From assembly GCF_963678635.1 (NCBI RefSeq), contig NC_087062.1, positions 25,194,177-25,258,176 of the forward strand: DNA of 64,000 bases, given 5' to 3'. Both the position numbers and the translations under genes were made by a program. The stretch's first letter is position 1, and each line of letters begins with the position of its first letter. The notes below the pieces were generated by a model, which saw only the letters and a list, made by a program, of their open reading frames with translations, was not told the DNA's origin and made no database searches. Source of the DNA: Symsagittifera roscoffensis. Its lineage: Eukaryota > Xenacoelomorpha > Acoela > Convolutidae. This document shows positions 42,801-57,220 of this stretch, piece after piece.

Positions 42801-45540
42801 AATTTGAAAAGAAATCAAAAGTCCGCGAAAAAGTAAATTTGAGCATGAACAAATTTGAATATAGTTCCTGAAAAAATAACGAAAAAAAATCGTCGCCACC
42901 TATTTGAGTATTAACTACTTTTTCATGAGTCGACTTTTGATTCTTCTAAAACCAGCTTAATACCTTTAGCTTCGATTAAAAGCGTTAACCGACTTTCAGT
43001 AAGCCTGCTCGCTCAACTTATTTGTTCAAAATTAAGCTAAAAATCAGAAAAAATCACAGTTTTCTCGGCATTGAGAATTTTATCAATATCATTCGAATCA
43101 CGAAAAAACATGTTGTGGCGCCATGACGCTTTTCTGAGATGCTTTCAAGTTTTTTCCTAAAACGGCACTTTAATCATAAATGACATCAGCCGAAGCACGC
43201 AAAATTTTTGCGTGGAAAGAAAGAAAAAAACAAACACAATTAAGTAAACAATTTTGCTTTTTTCAAACTAGTGCTGTGTTTTGTGCGTGGTGTGATTAAA
43301 AGATAAAACAAAAAACAAAGAAATAGACAAACACTTACAAAAAAGACTTACAAAAAACTTCAACAGTGAGTATTACTGAGAAAACTTTCAATGTTACTCG
43401 TTCCACAATTAGCCTGCTCACTTTACGTTACTCAAAACTAGACTAAAACTTGCATGAAATTACTCAAAAAGTAGACTAAAACTTGCTTGAAATTACTCAA
43501 AATTAGGCACAAATTTTAAGCCGGTTTTCTTGATGAGACAAATTCTTATTTTTTTTAATGTTGTTCGAATCAGGGCCAAAAAGGCTTTAATATGATATCA
43601 CACTAAGCCCATTAAAAATATATTTGTGGCGAATGCTTTTGGATTAAAAAAATAAACGCTAGCAGACAGTTGAAAAAGATACATGAACGCATGTCAACAG
43701 TAAAGTCTGGCTTGATTTTTTAGCCTTGTAATTTCGAAGAAAAAAATATATGGTCTTAAGGCTCTTAGGGTTTCTAGAACAATTTATGATTGTTTCTTTT
43801 TAAACAAAAATTTAACCCTATTCGAGAAAAATGGATCAATAGGCAATCCGATCAAAATTTCGCCGGGAAATCAGAATGAAGTTCTAATTTCAAAACTAAA
43901 AAACAATCACGTTTATCGCGACCCGCACGCTTTCTCTGTTCGATAGTGGAGTTTGTCTTCCTTAAAATAATGGCAAAAAACTGAATTTGAAAAGAAATCA
44001 AAAGTCCGCGAAAAAGTAAATTTGAGCATGAACAAATTTGAATATAGTTCCTGAAAAAATAACGAAAAAAAATCGTCGCCACCTATTTGAGTATTAACTA
44101 CTTTTTCATGAGTCGACTTTTGATTCTTCTAAAACCAGCTTAATACCTTTAGCTTCGATTAAAAGCGTTAACCGACTTTCAGTAAGCCTGCTCGCTCAAC
44201 TTATTTGTTCAAAATTAAGCTAAAAATCAGAAAAAATCACAGTTTTCTCGGCATTGAGAATTTTATCAATATCATTCGAATCACGAAAAAACATGTTGTG
44301 GCGCCATGACGCTTTTCTGAGATGCTTTCACGTTTTTTCCTAAAACGGCACTATAATCATAAATGACATCAGCCGAAGCACGCAAAACTTTTGCGTGGAA
44401 AAAAAGAAAAAAACAAACACAATTAAGTAAATAATTTTGCTTTTTTCAAACTAGTGCTGTGTTTTGTGCGTGGTGTGATAAAAAGATGAAACAAAAAACA
44501 AAGAAATAGACAAACACTTACAAAAAAGACTTACAAAAAACTTCAACAGTGAGTATTACTGAGAAAACATTCAATGTTACTCCTTCCACAATAAGACTGC
44601 TCACTTTAAGTTACTCAAAACTAGACTAAAACTTGCTTGAAATTACTCAAAAAGTAGACTAAAACTTGCTTGAAATTACTCAAAATTAGGAACAAACTTT
44701 TAACCGGTTTTCTTGATGAGACAAACTCTTAATTTTTTTTAATGTTGTTCGAATCAGGGCTAAAAAGGCTTTAATATGATATATCACTTAGCCCATTAAA
44801 AATATATTTGTGGCGAATGCTTTTGGGATTTAAAAAAAACGCTAGCAGACTGTTGGAAAAGATACATGAACGCATGTCAACAGAAAAATCTGGCTTGTTT
44901 TTTAGCCTTGCAATTTCGAAGGAAAAATATATGGTCTTAAGGCTTTTAGGGTTTCTAGAACAGTTTATGATTGATTCTTTTTAAACAAAAATTGAACCCT
45001 TTTCGAGAAGACTGGATCAATAGGCAATCCGATCAAAATTTCGCCGGGAAATCAGAATGAAGTTCTAATTTCAAAACTAAAAAACAATCACGTTTATCGC
45101 GACCCGCACGCTTTCTCTGTTCGATAGTGGAGTTTGTCTTCCTTAAAATAATGGCAAAAAACTGAATTTGAAAAGAAATCAAAAGTCCGCGAAAAAGTAA
45201 ATTTGAGCATGAACAAATTTGAATATAGTTCCTGAAAAAATAACGAAAAAAAATCGTCGCCACCTATTTGAGTATTAACTATTTTTTCATGAGTCGACTT
45301 TTGATTCTTCTAAAATCAGCTTAATACCTTTAGCTTCGATTAAAAGCGTTAACCGACTTTCAGTAAGCATGCTCGCTCAACCTATTTGTTCGAAATTAAA
45401 CTAAAAATCGAAACAAATTAGTTTTCTCAGCACTGCGAATTTTTTCAATATCATTCGAATCACGAAAAAACATGTTTTGGCGCCATGACGCTTTTCTGAG
45501 ATGCTTTCAATTTTTTTTCCTAAAACGATACTTTAATCGT
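39806..45540 (+). repeat. Run of five short satellite units
   Basis: Landmarks at 39806, 40995, 42178, 43361 and 44544 are 1183-1189 nt apart. The middle three copies appear nearly identical over their length, which points to recent homogenisation. Each contains GCTAGCAGACAGTTG(G/A)AAAAG, the family A head, and CGCCACCTATTTGAG, its tail with the TATA word lost. Confidence 0.93.
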
Positions 45541-46069
45541 AATTGACATCAGCCGAAGCACGCAAAATTTAGCTTAAGTTAACAGTTATTAAATATGAAA
45601 TGAACAAGCTCGGAGTTTCCCTGAAAGAAACGTCGTTTTTTTTTAATTTGCGGACTAACACCAACAAATCACGATGACTCGTCTGACCGAGATTTTCAGG
45701 CAAAACATTTATAAATGCTCAATATGTTCAAAATTTAGATCCCCGGTTTTTCAAGGAGGCTGATTTGATTTTCTACAAACAAAAACTTTTTGAAAGGAGG
45801 AAAAACTGATCTAATTGGATTATAGTTGTTGCTTTTTTCAGCAGAATTTCATTGAGAAGGTCAATCAAACGCAAATTATCGAATGATTGCCTACAGTGCA
45901 GAAGATCGTACACAGACAATTTATGCCGAGCAAGAAAATTGTTTTGTTGAAACTCAATTGAGTTGCTGTAAAACTTTTTCCAGACGAAGATCATCATTAT
46001 CAGCTTTTTTCGCAACAAAAAAAACTGATTTCAATTTGAAACAACATACAAGCGTGAATCAGTAAATTA

Positions 46070-46410
46070 TACCACATTATTGGCTTAAAGTTGGAGTTGT
46101 AATACTTTATCATGACCCTTCTGGTTACTAAATGTCTCTATTTAGAAAGAATGCCACAATGCCCTCATAGTTTAGATTTGATTCTATCAGAATAAGTGAA
46201 TCTTAGTTTATTACCCACAGTTACTCCTAAACAATTGCATGAAATTTGGGGATAAATCAAGGTATTATCTATAGCAACGTGAAGCATCAAAATTTTGGTT
46301 GATATGAAATAGGGTCGTTTTATCGGTATTTATTGTCAGATTATACGAATCTCGCCATAAAAGAGTTTTGAAAAGATCAAAGCGGATCTCTCTTAAACTT
46401 GAGCTGTTCC
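46070..46410 (-). pseudogene. LINE RT relic, truncated copy in a long unit
   Basis: Only the thumb region and the part after the FADD box remain, with the AAACGACCCT/GGTCGTTTTATCGG landmark near 46312. The segment then joins directly to the CCGCCTTCAGTTTCATT block at 46410. Confidence 0.7.
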
Positions 46411-49400
46411 GCCTTCAGTTTCATTTGAGCAATGAAAAAAAAGGATCATATCGCAGGTCAATTTTAACTCAGATCTGATGGAAAAACTAGAGCTTAAATA
46501 TTGTCGATAGTTATAGAAAAATAACCAAATTGGAAAACGTTTTTCTAGAAAAATGACTAGAAAAAATTCAAAAACTATTTCAAACTTTTTCACGGTTTCA
46601 AGAATTTCAAAAAGGCAATAAATATCAAAAAACTAGCTTGTTTTGGGTAAAAATAAAATGTCACTTCTTGAATTTAGCTATGTTCAGCTTTTAAGCCATT
46701 GAAATAAACTATTTCACGCCTGGCTCGCTGTAATCGTTCAAATAAGGACAAAAATTCAAAAATTTCAAACCGATTTTTTCGACGCTGAGAAGAACACACT
46801 AACTTTTGCGTGAAAAGAAAGAAAAAAACAAACACAATTAAGTAAATAATTTTGCTTTTTTCAAACTAGTGCTGTGTTTTGTGCGTGGTGTGATAAAAAA
46901 GATAAATCAAAAAACTAAGAATAAGACAAGCACATTGAAATAGACCAATGGCAAAACGGTTTTTGTCAAAAACATGAATAGAAAAAACAGAAAACCAAAA
47001 AGAACAACAGTTTGTTTTTCAATTTTGTTTCAGTTTTTTTTCCGGAAAGGGCGCTACAAAAACTTCAACAGTGAGTTTTACTGAGAAAACATTCAATGTT
47101 ACTCCTTCTACAATTAGCCTGCTCACTTTACGTTACTCAAAACTAGACTAAAACTTGCTTGAAATTAATCGAAAATTAGACTAAAACTTGCTTGAAATTA
47201 TTCAAAATAGGAACAAATTTTTAACCGGTTTTCTTGATGAGACACATTCTTAAAAATTTTTATATTTTGTTCCAATCAGGGCCGAAAAGGCTTTCATATG
47301 ATATATCACTTAGCCCATTAAAAAATATATTTGTGGCGAATGCTTTTGGGATTAAAAAAAATAAACGCTAGCAGACAGTTGGAAAAGATACATGAACGCA
47401 TGTCAACAGAAAAAACTGGCTTACTTTCTTTAGCCTTGTAATTTCGAAGAAAAAAATATATGGTCTTAAGGCTCTTAGGGTTTCTAGAACAATTTATGAT
47501 TGATTCTTTTAAACAAAAATTTAACCCTATTCGAGAAAACTGGATCAATAGGCAATCCGATCAAAATTTCTCCGGGAAATCAGAATGAAGTTCTAATTTC
47601 AAAACTAAAAAACAATCACGTTTATCGTGACCCGAACGCTTTCTCTGTTTGATAGTGGACTTTGACTTCCCTAAAATAATGGCAAAAAACTGAATTTGAA
47701 AAGAAATCAAAAGTCCGCGAAAAAGTAAATTTGAGCATGAACAAATTTGAATATAGTTCCTGAAAAAATAACGAAAAAAATCGTCGCCACCTATTTTAGT
47801 ATTAACTACTTTTTCATGAGTCGACTTTTGATTCTTCTAAAATCAGCTTAATACCTTTAGCTTCGATTAAAAGCGTTAACCGAATTTCAGTAAGCCTGCT
47901 CGCTCAATTTGTTTGTTCAAAATTAAGCTAAAAGTCAAAAAAAATCACAGTTTTCTCGGCATTGAGAATTTTATCAATATCATTCGAATCGCGAAAAAAC
48001 ATGTTTTGGCGCCATGACGCTTTTCTGAGATGCTTTCAAGTTTTTTCCTAAAACGGCACTTTAATCATAAATGACATCAGCCGAAGCACGCAAAATTTTT
48101 GCGTGGAAAGAAAGAAAAAAACAAACACAATTAAGTAAATAATTTTTCCTTTTTTCATACTAGTGCTGTGTTTTGTGCGTGGTGTGATAAAAAGATAAAA
48201 CAAAAAACAAAGAAATAGACAAACACTTACAAAAAAGACTTACAAAAAACTTCAACAGTGAGTATTACTGAGAAAACATTCAATGTTACTCCTTCCACAA
48301 TTAGACTGCTCACTTTAAGTTACTCAAAACTAGACTAAAACTTGCTTGAAATTACTCAAAAAGTAGACTAAAACTTGCTTGAAATTACTCAAAATTAGGA
48401 ACAAACTTTTAACCGGTTTTCTTGATGAGACAAACTCTTAATTTTTTTAAATGTTGTTCGAATCAGGGCTAAAAAGGCTTTAATATGATATATCACTTGG
48501 CCCATTAAAAAATATATTTGTGACGAATGCTTTTGGGATTTAAAAAAAACGCTAGCAGACTGTTGGAAAAAATACATGAACGCATGTCAATAGAAAAGTC
48601 TGGCTTGTTTTTTAGCCTTGTAATTTCGAAGAAAAAATATATGGTCTTAAGGCTTTTAGGGTTTCTAGAACAGTTTATGATTGATTCCTTTTAAACAAAA
48701 ATTGAACCCTTTTCGAGAAGACTGGATCAATAGGCAATCCGATCAAAATTTCGCCGGGAAATCAGCATGAAGTTCTAATTTCAAAACTAAAAAACAGTCA
48801 CGTGACCCGCACATTTTCTCTGTTCGATAGTGGAGTTTGGTTCCTTGTAATAATGGGAAGAAATTGAATTTGAAAAGAAATCAAAGGTACGCGAAAAAGT
48901 AAATTTGAGCATGAACAAATTTGAATATAGTTCCTGAAAAAATAACGAAAAAGAAATCGTCGCCACCTATTTGAGTACTAACTACTTTTTCATGAGTCGA
49001 CTTTTGATTCTTCTAAAATCAGCTTAATACCTTTAGCTTCGATTAAAAGCGTTAACCGACTTTCAGTAAGCATGCTCGCTCAACCAATTTGTTCGAAATT
49101 AAACTAAAAATTGAAACAAATCAGTTTTCTCAGCACTGCGAATTTTTTCAATATCATTCGAATCACGAAAAAACATGTTTTGGCGCCATGACGCTTTTCT
49201 GAGATGCTTTCAAATTTTTTTCCTAAAACGATACTTTAATCGTAATTGACATCAGCCGAAGCACGCAAAATTTAGCTTAAATTAACAGTTATTAAATATG
49301 AAATGAACAAGCTCGGAGTTTCTCTGAAAGAAACGTCGTGTTTTTTTAATTTGCTGACTAACACCAACAAATCACGATGACTCGTCTGACCGAGATTTTC

Positions 49401-49779
49401 AGGAAAAACATTTATAAATGCTCAATATGTTCAAAATTTAGATCCCCGGTTTTGCAAGGAGGCTGATTTGATTTTCTACAAACATAAATTTTTTGAAAGG
49501 AGGAAAAACTGATCTACTTGGATTATAGTTGTTGCTTTTTTCAGCAGAATTTCATTGAGAAGGTCAATCAAACGCAAATTATCGAATGATTGCCTACAGT
49601 GCAGAAGATCGTAAACAGACAATTTATGCCGAGCAAGAAAATTGTTTTGTTGAAACTCAATTGAGTTGCTGCAAAACTTTTTCCAGACGAAGATCATTAT
49701 TATCAGCTTTTTTCGCAACAAAAAAACACTGATTTCAATTTAAAGAAACATACAAGCGTGAATCAGTAAATTATACCAG

Positions 49780-50110
49780 ATTATTGGCTTAAAGTTGGAG
49801 TTGTAAAACTTTATCATGACCCTTCTGGTTACTAAATGTCTCTATTTAGAAAGAATGCCACAATGCCTTCATAGTTTAGATTTGATTCTATCAGAATAAG
49901 TGAATCTTAGTTTATTACCCACAGTTACTCCTAAACAATTGCATGAAATTTGGGGATAAATCAAGGTATTATCTATAGCAACGTGAAGCATCAAAATTTT
50001 GGTTGATATGAAATAGGGTCGTTTTATCGGTATTTATTGTCAGATTATACGAATCTCGCCATAAAAGTGTTTTGAAAAGATCAAAGCGGATCTCTCTTAA
50101 ACTTGAGCTG
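49780..50110 (-). pseudogene. LINE RT relic, truncated copy in a long unit
   Basis: This is the same truncation and junction as the copy at 46070, offset by about 3.7 kb. Confidence 0.7.
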
Positions 50111-52389
50111 TTCCGCCTTCAGTTTCATTCGAGCAATGAAAAAAAAAGATCATATCGCAGGTCAATTTTAACTCAGATCTGATGGAAAAACTAGAGCTTA
50201 AATATTGTCGATAGTTATAGAAAAATAACCAAATTGGAAAACGTTTTTCTAGAAAAATGACTAGAAAAAATTCAAAAACTATTTCAAACTTTTTCACATT
50301 TTCAAGAATTTCAAAAAGGCAATAAATATCAAAAAACTAGCCTGTTTTGGGTAAAAATAAAATGTCACTTCTTGAATTTAGCTATGTTCAGCTTTTAAGC
50401 CATTGAAATAAGCTATTTCCCGCCTGGCTCGCTGTAATCGTTCAAATAAGGACAAAAATTCAAAAATTTCAAACCGATTTTTTCGACGCTGAGAAGAACA
50501 CACTAACTTTTGCGTGAAAAGAAAGAAAAAAACAAACACAATTAAATAAATAATTTTGCTTTTTTCAAACTAGTGCTGTGTTTTGTGCGTGGTGTGATAA
50601 AAAAGATAAATCAAAAAACTAAGAATAAGACAAGCACATTGAAATAGACCAATGGCAAAACGGTTTTTGTCAAAAACATGAATAGAAAAAACAGAAAATC
50701 AAAAAGAACAACCGTTTTTTTTTTCAATTTTGTTTCAGTTTTTATTCCGGAAAGGGCGCTACAAAAACTTCAACAGTGAGTTTTACTGAGAAAACATTCA
50801 ATGTTACTCCTTCTACAATTAGCCTGCTCATTTTACGTTACTCAAAACTAGACTAAAACTTGCTTGAAATTAATCGAAAATTAGACTAAAACTTGCTTGA
50901 AATTATTCAAAATAGGAACAAATTTTTAACCGGTTTTCTTGATGAGACACATTCTTAAAAATTTTTAAATTTTGTTCCAATCAGGGCCGAAAAGGCTTTC
51001 ATATGATATATCACTTAGCCCATTAAAAAATATATTTGTGGCGAATGCTTTTGGGATTAAAAAAAATAAACGCTAGCAGACAATTGGAAAAGATACATGA
51101 ACGCATGTCAACAGAAAAAACTGGCTTGTTTTTTTTAGCCTTGTAATTTCGAAGAAAAAAATATATGGTCTTAAGGCTGTTAGGGTTTCTAGAACAATTT
51201 ATGATTGATTCTTTTTAAACAAAAATTTAACCCTATTCGAGAAAACTGGATCAATAGGCAATCCGATCAAAATTTCGCCGGGAAATCAGAATGAAGTTCT
51301 AATTTCAAAACTAAAAACCAATCACGTTTATCGTGACCCGAACGCTTTCTCTGTTCGATAGTGGAGTTTGACTTCCTTGTAATAATGGGAAAAAATTGAA
51401 TTTGAAAAGAAATCAAAATTCCGCGAAAAGTAAATTTGAGCTTGAACAAATTTGAATATAGTTCCTGAAAAAATAACGAAAAAAAATCGTCGCCACCTAT
51501 GTGAATATTAACTACTTTTTCATGAGTCGACTTTTGATTTCTTTTAAAACCAGCTTCATAATTTTAGCATCGATTAAAAGCGTTAACCGACTTTCAGTAA
51601 GCCTGCTCGCTCAACTTATTTGTTCAAAATTAACCTAAAAAACGAAAAAAAAACAGTTTTCTCAGCATTCAGAAATTTTGCTCGGCTCTTAGGGTTTCTT
51701 CGAATTACGAAAAAACATGTTTTGGCGCCATGACGCTTTTCTGAAATGCTTTCAATTTTTTTCCTAAAACGGCACTTTACTCCTTCTACAATTAGCTTGC
51801 TCACTTTACGTTACTCAAAACCAGACTAAAAAATTGCTTAAAATTACCCAAAAAGTAGACTAAAACTTGCTTGAAATTACTCAAAATTAGTAACAAATTT
51901 TAAACCGGTTTTAAAAGGTGAAATGAACAAGCTCTGAGTTTCCCAAAAAGAAACGTCGTTTTTTTTAATTTGTGGACTTACACCAACAAATCACGATGAC
52001 TCGTCTGACCGAGATTTTCGGGCAAAACATTTATAAATGCTCAATATGTTCAAAATTTAGATCCCCGGTTTTGCAAGCAGGCTGATTTAATTTTTTACAC
52101 ACAAAAATTTTTTGAAATGAGGAAAAACTGATCTACTTGGATTATAGGTGTTGCTATATGCAAAATTTCATTGAGAAGCTCAATCAAACGCAAATAACCA
52201 AATGATTGTCTACAGTGCAGAAGATTGTACACAGACAATTTATGCCGAGCAAGAAAATTGTTTTGTTGAAACTCAATTGAGTTGCTGCAAAACTTTTTCC
52301 AGATGAAGATCATTATTATCAGCTTTTTTCGCAACAAAAAAAACGGATTTCAATTTGAAAAAAATCATACAAGCGTGATTCAGTAAATA

Positions 52390-53400
52390 ATAACCGACTA
52401 TTGGCTTAAAGTTGGAGTTGTAATACTTTATCATGACCCTTCTGGTTACTAAATGTCTCTATGTGGAAAGAATGCCACAATGCCCTCATAGTTTAAATTT
52501 GATTTTATCAAAATAAGTGAATCTTAGTTTATTACCCACAGTTACTCCTAAATAATTTCATGAAATTTGGGGATTAATCAAGGTATTATCTATAGCAACG
52601 TGAAGACTGGAATCATCAAAATTTTGGTTGATATGAATTAGGGTCGTTTTATCGGTATTTATTGTCAATTTATACGAATCTGGCCATGAAAGAGTTTTGA
52701 AAAGATCCAAGCGGAACTCTCTTAAACTTGAGCTGCCAAGTGTTATATTCGTATCAACGGCAAACAAGAGTATCTCTGACGGTTCAGAAACATTAGGCAT
52801 TTTTTTTACATAAAAAAGGAAAGGAAGTGGACCTTACACTGAGCCCCGCGGAACACCCAAACCTATGCGTAACCAAGCGTATGCGTAACCTAAACGTATG
52901 CGTATTACAATTAGATTTACTGGCCAACTTATGCAGCGCAAGTACTTTGGCATAATTCAATTGTTTAGAAAATTTGCCTGTAAGAAAAGAAAGATTAACA
53001 AAAACAGTCAGATATGGGGCAACAAAAAAGGCTGATACTTTAAAGAAATGATTACATATTTCACCCACAACTGATGAAAGCTTAGATTTGAGACCATTTT
53101 AGAAGATTCAAGGCTTCGTGAAATGAGCAACTGAAAAAATACATTCATTGAGGGGAATTTTTTTATCTTCAAAAGAGGGTTAGACATCGGAATCTGACCA
53201 GCAAGCTTCGATCCGACAGATGTGAAATATACATTGAAAGAGGATTTATATAAATGCTCTCCATTTATTTAAATAATTGATGTTCCCTTAGAGTTAGTAG
53301 CCTTACCTGTTATTCCATGAACTTATTTGAATACTTGTCTCGAGTCTCCGATACAAAGAAAAATTAAGGTCTGTTGAAAAAAAATATTGTGACAAACCAA
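52390..53400 (-). pseudogene. LINE RT relic with FAVD in place of FADD
   Basis: It contains FFKVSAFFVAPYLTVFVNLS and KFSKQLNYAKVLALHKLASK (linker to RT block 1), then after a deletion MPNVSEPSEILLFAVDTNI and FKTLSWPDSYKLTINTDKTT. The second catalytic motif is FAVD, so one Asp is lost. The RT core between these blocks is missing. Confidence 0.8.
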
Positions 53401-56199
53401 ACCATTATCTTAAAGTATTCACGACAGCAATGTAATCATAAAATTTTAAGCGTCATCGAAGTGAGTTAAATTACCGTCAGAGTTACCGTACCAAAAAATC
53501 GTCGACAATTTTATCCAAGATTTTAATTTTATCGACCATTTTTGATATCGTATCAAAAAATTGTCGATAAAATTTGGTTTACAAAAAGAAGTTGTAAAAT
53601 GTGATGAGGCAAAAAACCGATTGCGGTTATTCCGCCTTCAGTTTCATTCGAGCGATGAAAACAAAAAAAAATATCGCAGGTCATTTCTTACTAGATCTGA
53701 AGGAAAAACTTGAGCTTAGGTATAATCGGTAAATACAGAAAAATAAGCAAATTGGAAAACACTTGCCTAAAAAAATGATTAGAAAAACAACAAAAAAAAC
53801 AAACTTTTTCAAATATTTTAGCGGTTTTTTGAATTTCTGAAATCTTTGATTTCAAAAAGACAATAAAATACTCAAAAAAACTAGCTTGTTTCGAGTAAGT
53901 TTAATAGTTCTATATTTTTTTCTCGAGTTTAGCTATGTTAAGCTTTAAAGCCATTGAAGTAAGCTATTTTAAACCTCACTCGATTTATTCGTTCGAGTTA
54001 AGACAAAAATCAAATATTTCAAACCGGTTTTTCTCGAAGCTGGGAAAAACAAACAAAATTTTGCTTGGAAAGAAACATAAAACACAAACACACGCAAATA
54101 GAAAACTCTTTCCCATTTTTTCAAATGGTCGGAACAATCAAGTATAAATTTTGCTTTTTTCTAACTAGTGCTGTGTTTTGTGCGTGGTGTGATAAAAAGA
54201 TAAAACAAAAACTAAGAATTAGACAAGCACATTTAAATAGACCAATCGCAAAACGGTTTTTGTCAAAAACATGAATTGAAAAAACAGAAAACCAAAAAGA
54301 ACAATAGTTTTTTCTTTCAATCTTGTTTCAGTTTTTATTTCGAATAGGGCGCTACAAAAACTTCAACAGTGAGTTTTACTGAGAAAACATTCAATCTTAC
54401 TCCTTCTATAATTAACCTTCTCAATTTACCTTACTCAAAACCAGACTAAAACTTGCTTGAAATTACTCAAAAAGTAGACTAAAACTTGCTTGAAATTACT
54501 CAAAATTAGGAACAAATTATTAACCGGTTTTCTTGATGAGACAAATTCTTATAAATTTTGTTCCAATCAGGGCCGAAAAGGCTTTCATATGATATATCGA
54601 ACGCATGTCAACAGAAAAGTCTGGCTTGTTTTTTTTTAGCCTTGTAATTTCGAAGAAAAAAATATATGGTCTTTAGGCTCTTAGGTTTTCTAGAATAATT
54701 GATGATTGATTCTTTTAAAACAAAAATTTAACCCTATTTGTGAAAACTGGATCAATAGGCAATCCGATCAAAATTTCGCCGGGAAATCAGAAGGAAGTTC
54801 TAATTTCAAAACTAAAAAACAATCACGTTTATTGTGACCCGCACGCTTTCTCTGTTCGATAATGGAGTTTGACTTCCTTGTAATAATGGGAAAAAATTGA
54901 ATTTGAAAAGAAATCAAAAGTCTGCGAAGAAGTATATTTGAGCTTGAACAAATTTGAATAAAGTTCCTGAAAAAATAACAAAAAAAAATCGTCGCCACCT
55001 AAGTGAATATTAACTACTTTTTCATGAGTCGACTTTTGATTTCTTTTAAAATCAGCTTAAAACTTTTAGCTTCGGTTGAAAGCGTTAACCGACTTTCAGT
55101 AAGCCTGCTCGCTCAACTTATTTGTTCAAAATTAAGCTAAAAATCAAAAAAAATCACAGTTTTCTCGCTATTGAGAATATTATCAATATCATTCGAATCA
55201 CGAAACAACATGTTTTGGCGCCATGACGCTTTTCTGAGATGCTTTCAAGTTTTTTCCTAAAACGGCACTTTAATCATAAATGACATCAGCCGAAGCACGC
55301 AAAATTTTTGCGTGGAAAGAAAGAAAAAAACAAACACAATTAAGTAAATAATTTTACTTTTTTCGAACTGGTGCTGTGTTTTGTGCGTGGTGTGATAAAA
55401 AGATAAAACAAAAAACAAAGAAATAGACAAACACTTTGAACTAGACTAATCGCAAAACAGTTTTTGTCAGAAACATGAATAGAAAAAACAGAAAACCAAA
55501 AAGAACAACAGTTTTTTTCAATTTTGTTTCAGTTTTTATTCCGGAAAGGGCGCTACAAAAACTTCAACAGTGAGTTTTAGTGAGAAAACATTCAATGTTA
55601 CTCCTTCTATAATAAGCTTGCTCACTCTACGTTACTCAAAACAAGACTAAAAATTGCTTAAAATTACCCAAAAAGTAGACTAAAACTTGCTTGAAATTAC
55701 TCAAAATTAGTAACAAATTTTAAACCGGTTTTAAAAGGTGAAATGAACAAGCTCTGAGTTTCCCAAAAAGAAACGTCGTTTTTTTTAATTTGTGGACTAA
55801 CACCAACAAATCACGATGACTCGTCTGACCGAGATTTTCGGGCAAAACATTTATAAATGCTCAATATGTTCAAAATTTAGATCCCCGGTTTTGCAAGCAG
55901 GCTGATTTAATTTTTTACACACAAAAATTTTTTGAAATGAGGAAAAACTGATCTACTTGGATTATAGGTGTTGCTATATGCAAAATTTCATTGAGAAGCT
56001 CAATCAAACGCAAATAACCAAATGATTGTCTACAGTGCAGAAGATTGTACACAGACAATTTATGCCGAGCAAGAAAATTGTTTTGTTGAAACTCAATTGA
56101 GTTGCTGCAAAACTTTTTCCAGATGAAGATCATTATTATCAGCTTTTTTCGCAACAAAAAAAACGGATTTCAATTTGAAAAAAAAACATACAAGCGTGA

Positions 56200-57220
56200 T
56201 TCAGTAAATAATAACCGACTATTGGCTTAAAGTTGGAGTTGTAATACTTTATCATGACCCTTCTGGTTACTAAATGTCTCTATGTGGAAAGAATGCCACA
56301 ATGCCCTCATAGTTTAAATTTGATTTTATCAAAATAAGTGAATCTTAGTTTATTACCCCCAGTTACTCCTAAATAATTTCATGAAATTTGGGGATTAATC
56401 AAGGTATTATCTATAGCAACGTGAAGACTGGAATCATCAAAATTTTGGTTGATATGAATTAGGGTCGTTTTATCGGTATTTATTGTCAATTTATACGAAT
56501 CTGGCCATGAAAGAGTTTTGAAAAGATCCAAGCGGAACTCTCTTAAACTTGAGCTGCCAAGTGTTATATTCGTATCAACGGCAAACAAGAGTATCTCTGA
56601 CGGTTCAGAAACATTAGGCATATTTTTTACATAAAAAAGGAAAGGAAGTGGACCTTACACTGAGCCCCGCGGAACACCCAAACCTATGCGTAACCAAGCG
56701 TATGCGTAACCTAAACGTATGCGTATTACAATTAGATTTACTCGCCAACTTATGCAGCGCAAGTACTTTGGCATAATTCAATTGTTTAGAAAATTTGCCT
56801 GTAAGAAAAGAAAGATTAACAAAAACAGTCAGATATGGGGCAACAAAAAAGGCTGATACTTTAAAGAAATGATTACATATTTCACCCACAACTGATGAAA
56901 GCTTAGATTTGAGACCATTTTAGAAGATTCAAGGCTTCGTGAAATGAGCAACTGAAAAAATACATTCATTGAGGGGAATTTTTTTATCTTCAAAAGAGGG
57001 TTAGACATCGGAATCTGACCAGCAAGCTTCGATCCGACAGATGTGAAATATACATTGAAAGAGGATTTATATAAATGCTCTCCATTTATTTAAATAATTG
57101 ATGTTCCCTTAGAGTTAGTAGCCTTACCTGTTATTCCATGAACTTATTTGAATACTTGTCTCGAGTCTCCGATACAAAGAAAAAATAAGGTCTGTTGAAA
57201 AAAAATATTGTGACAAACCA
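56200..57220 (-). pseudogene. LINE RT relic with FAVD, near-identical to the copy 3.8 kb upstream
   Basis: It has the same deletion and the same FAVD change as the copy at 52390, with predicted peptides almost identical. It was copied with the satellite unit. Confidence 0.8.

Noticed and set aside
40297-45263. A 76-codon minus-strand frame (MATIFFRYFF...) repeated in each satellite unit and almost unchanged
   Set aside because: Its conservation equals that of the surrounding non-coding unit sequence, and it lies antisense within a family A copy. There is no sign of selection on the protein.
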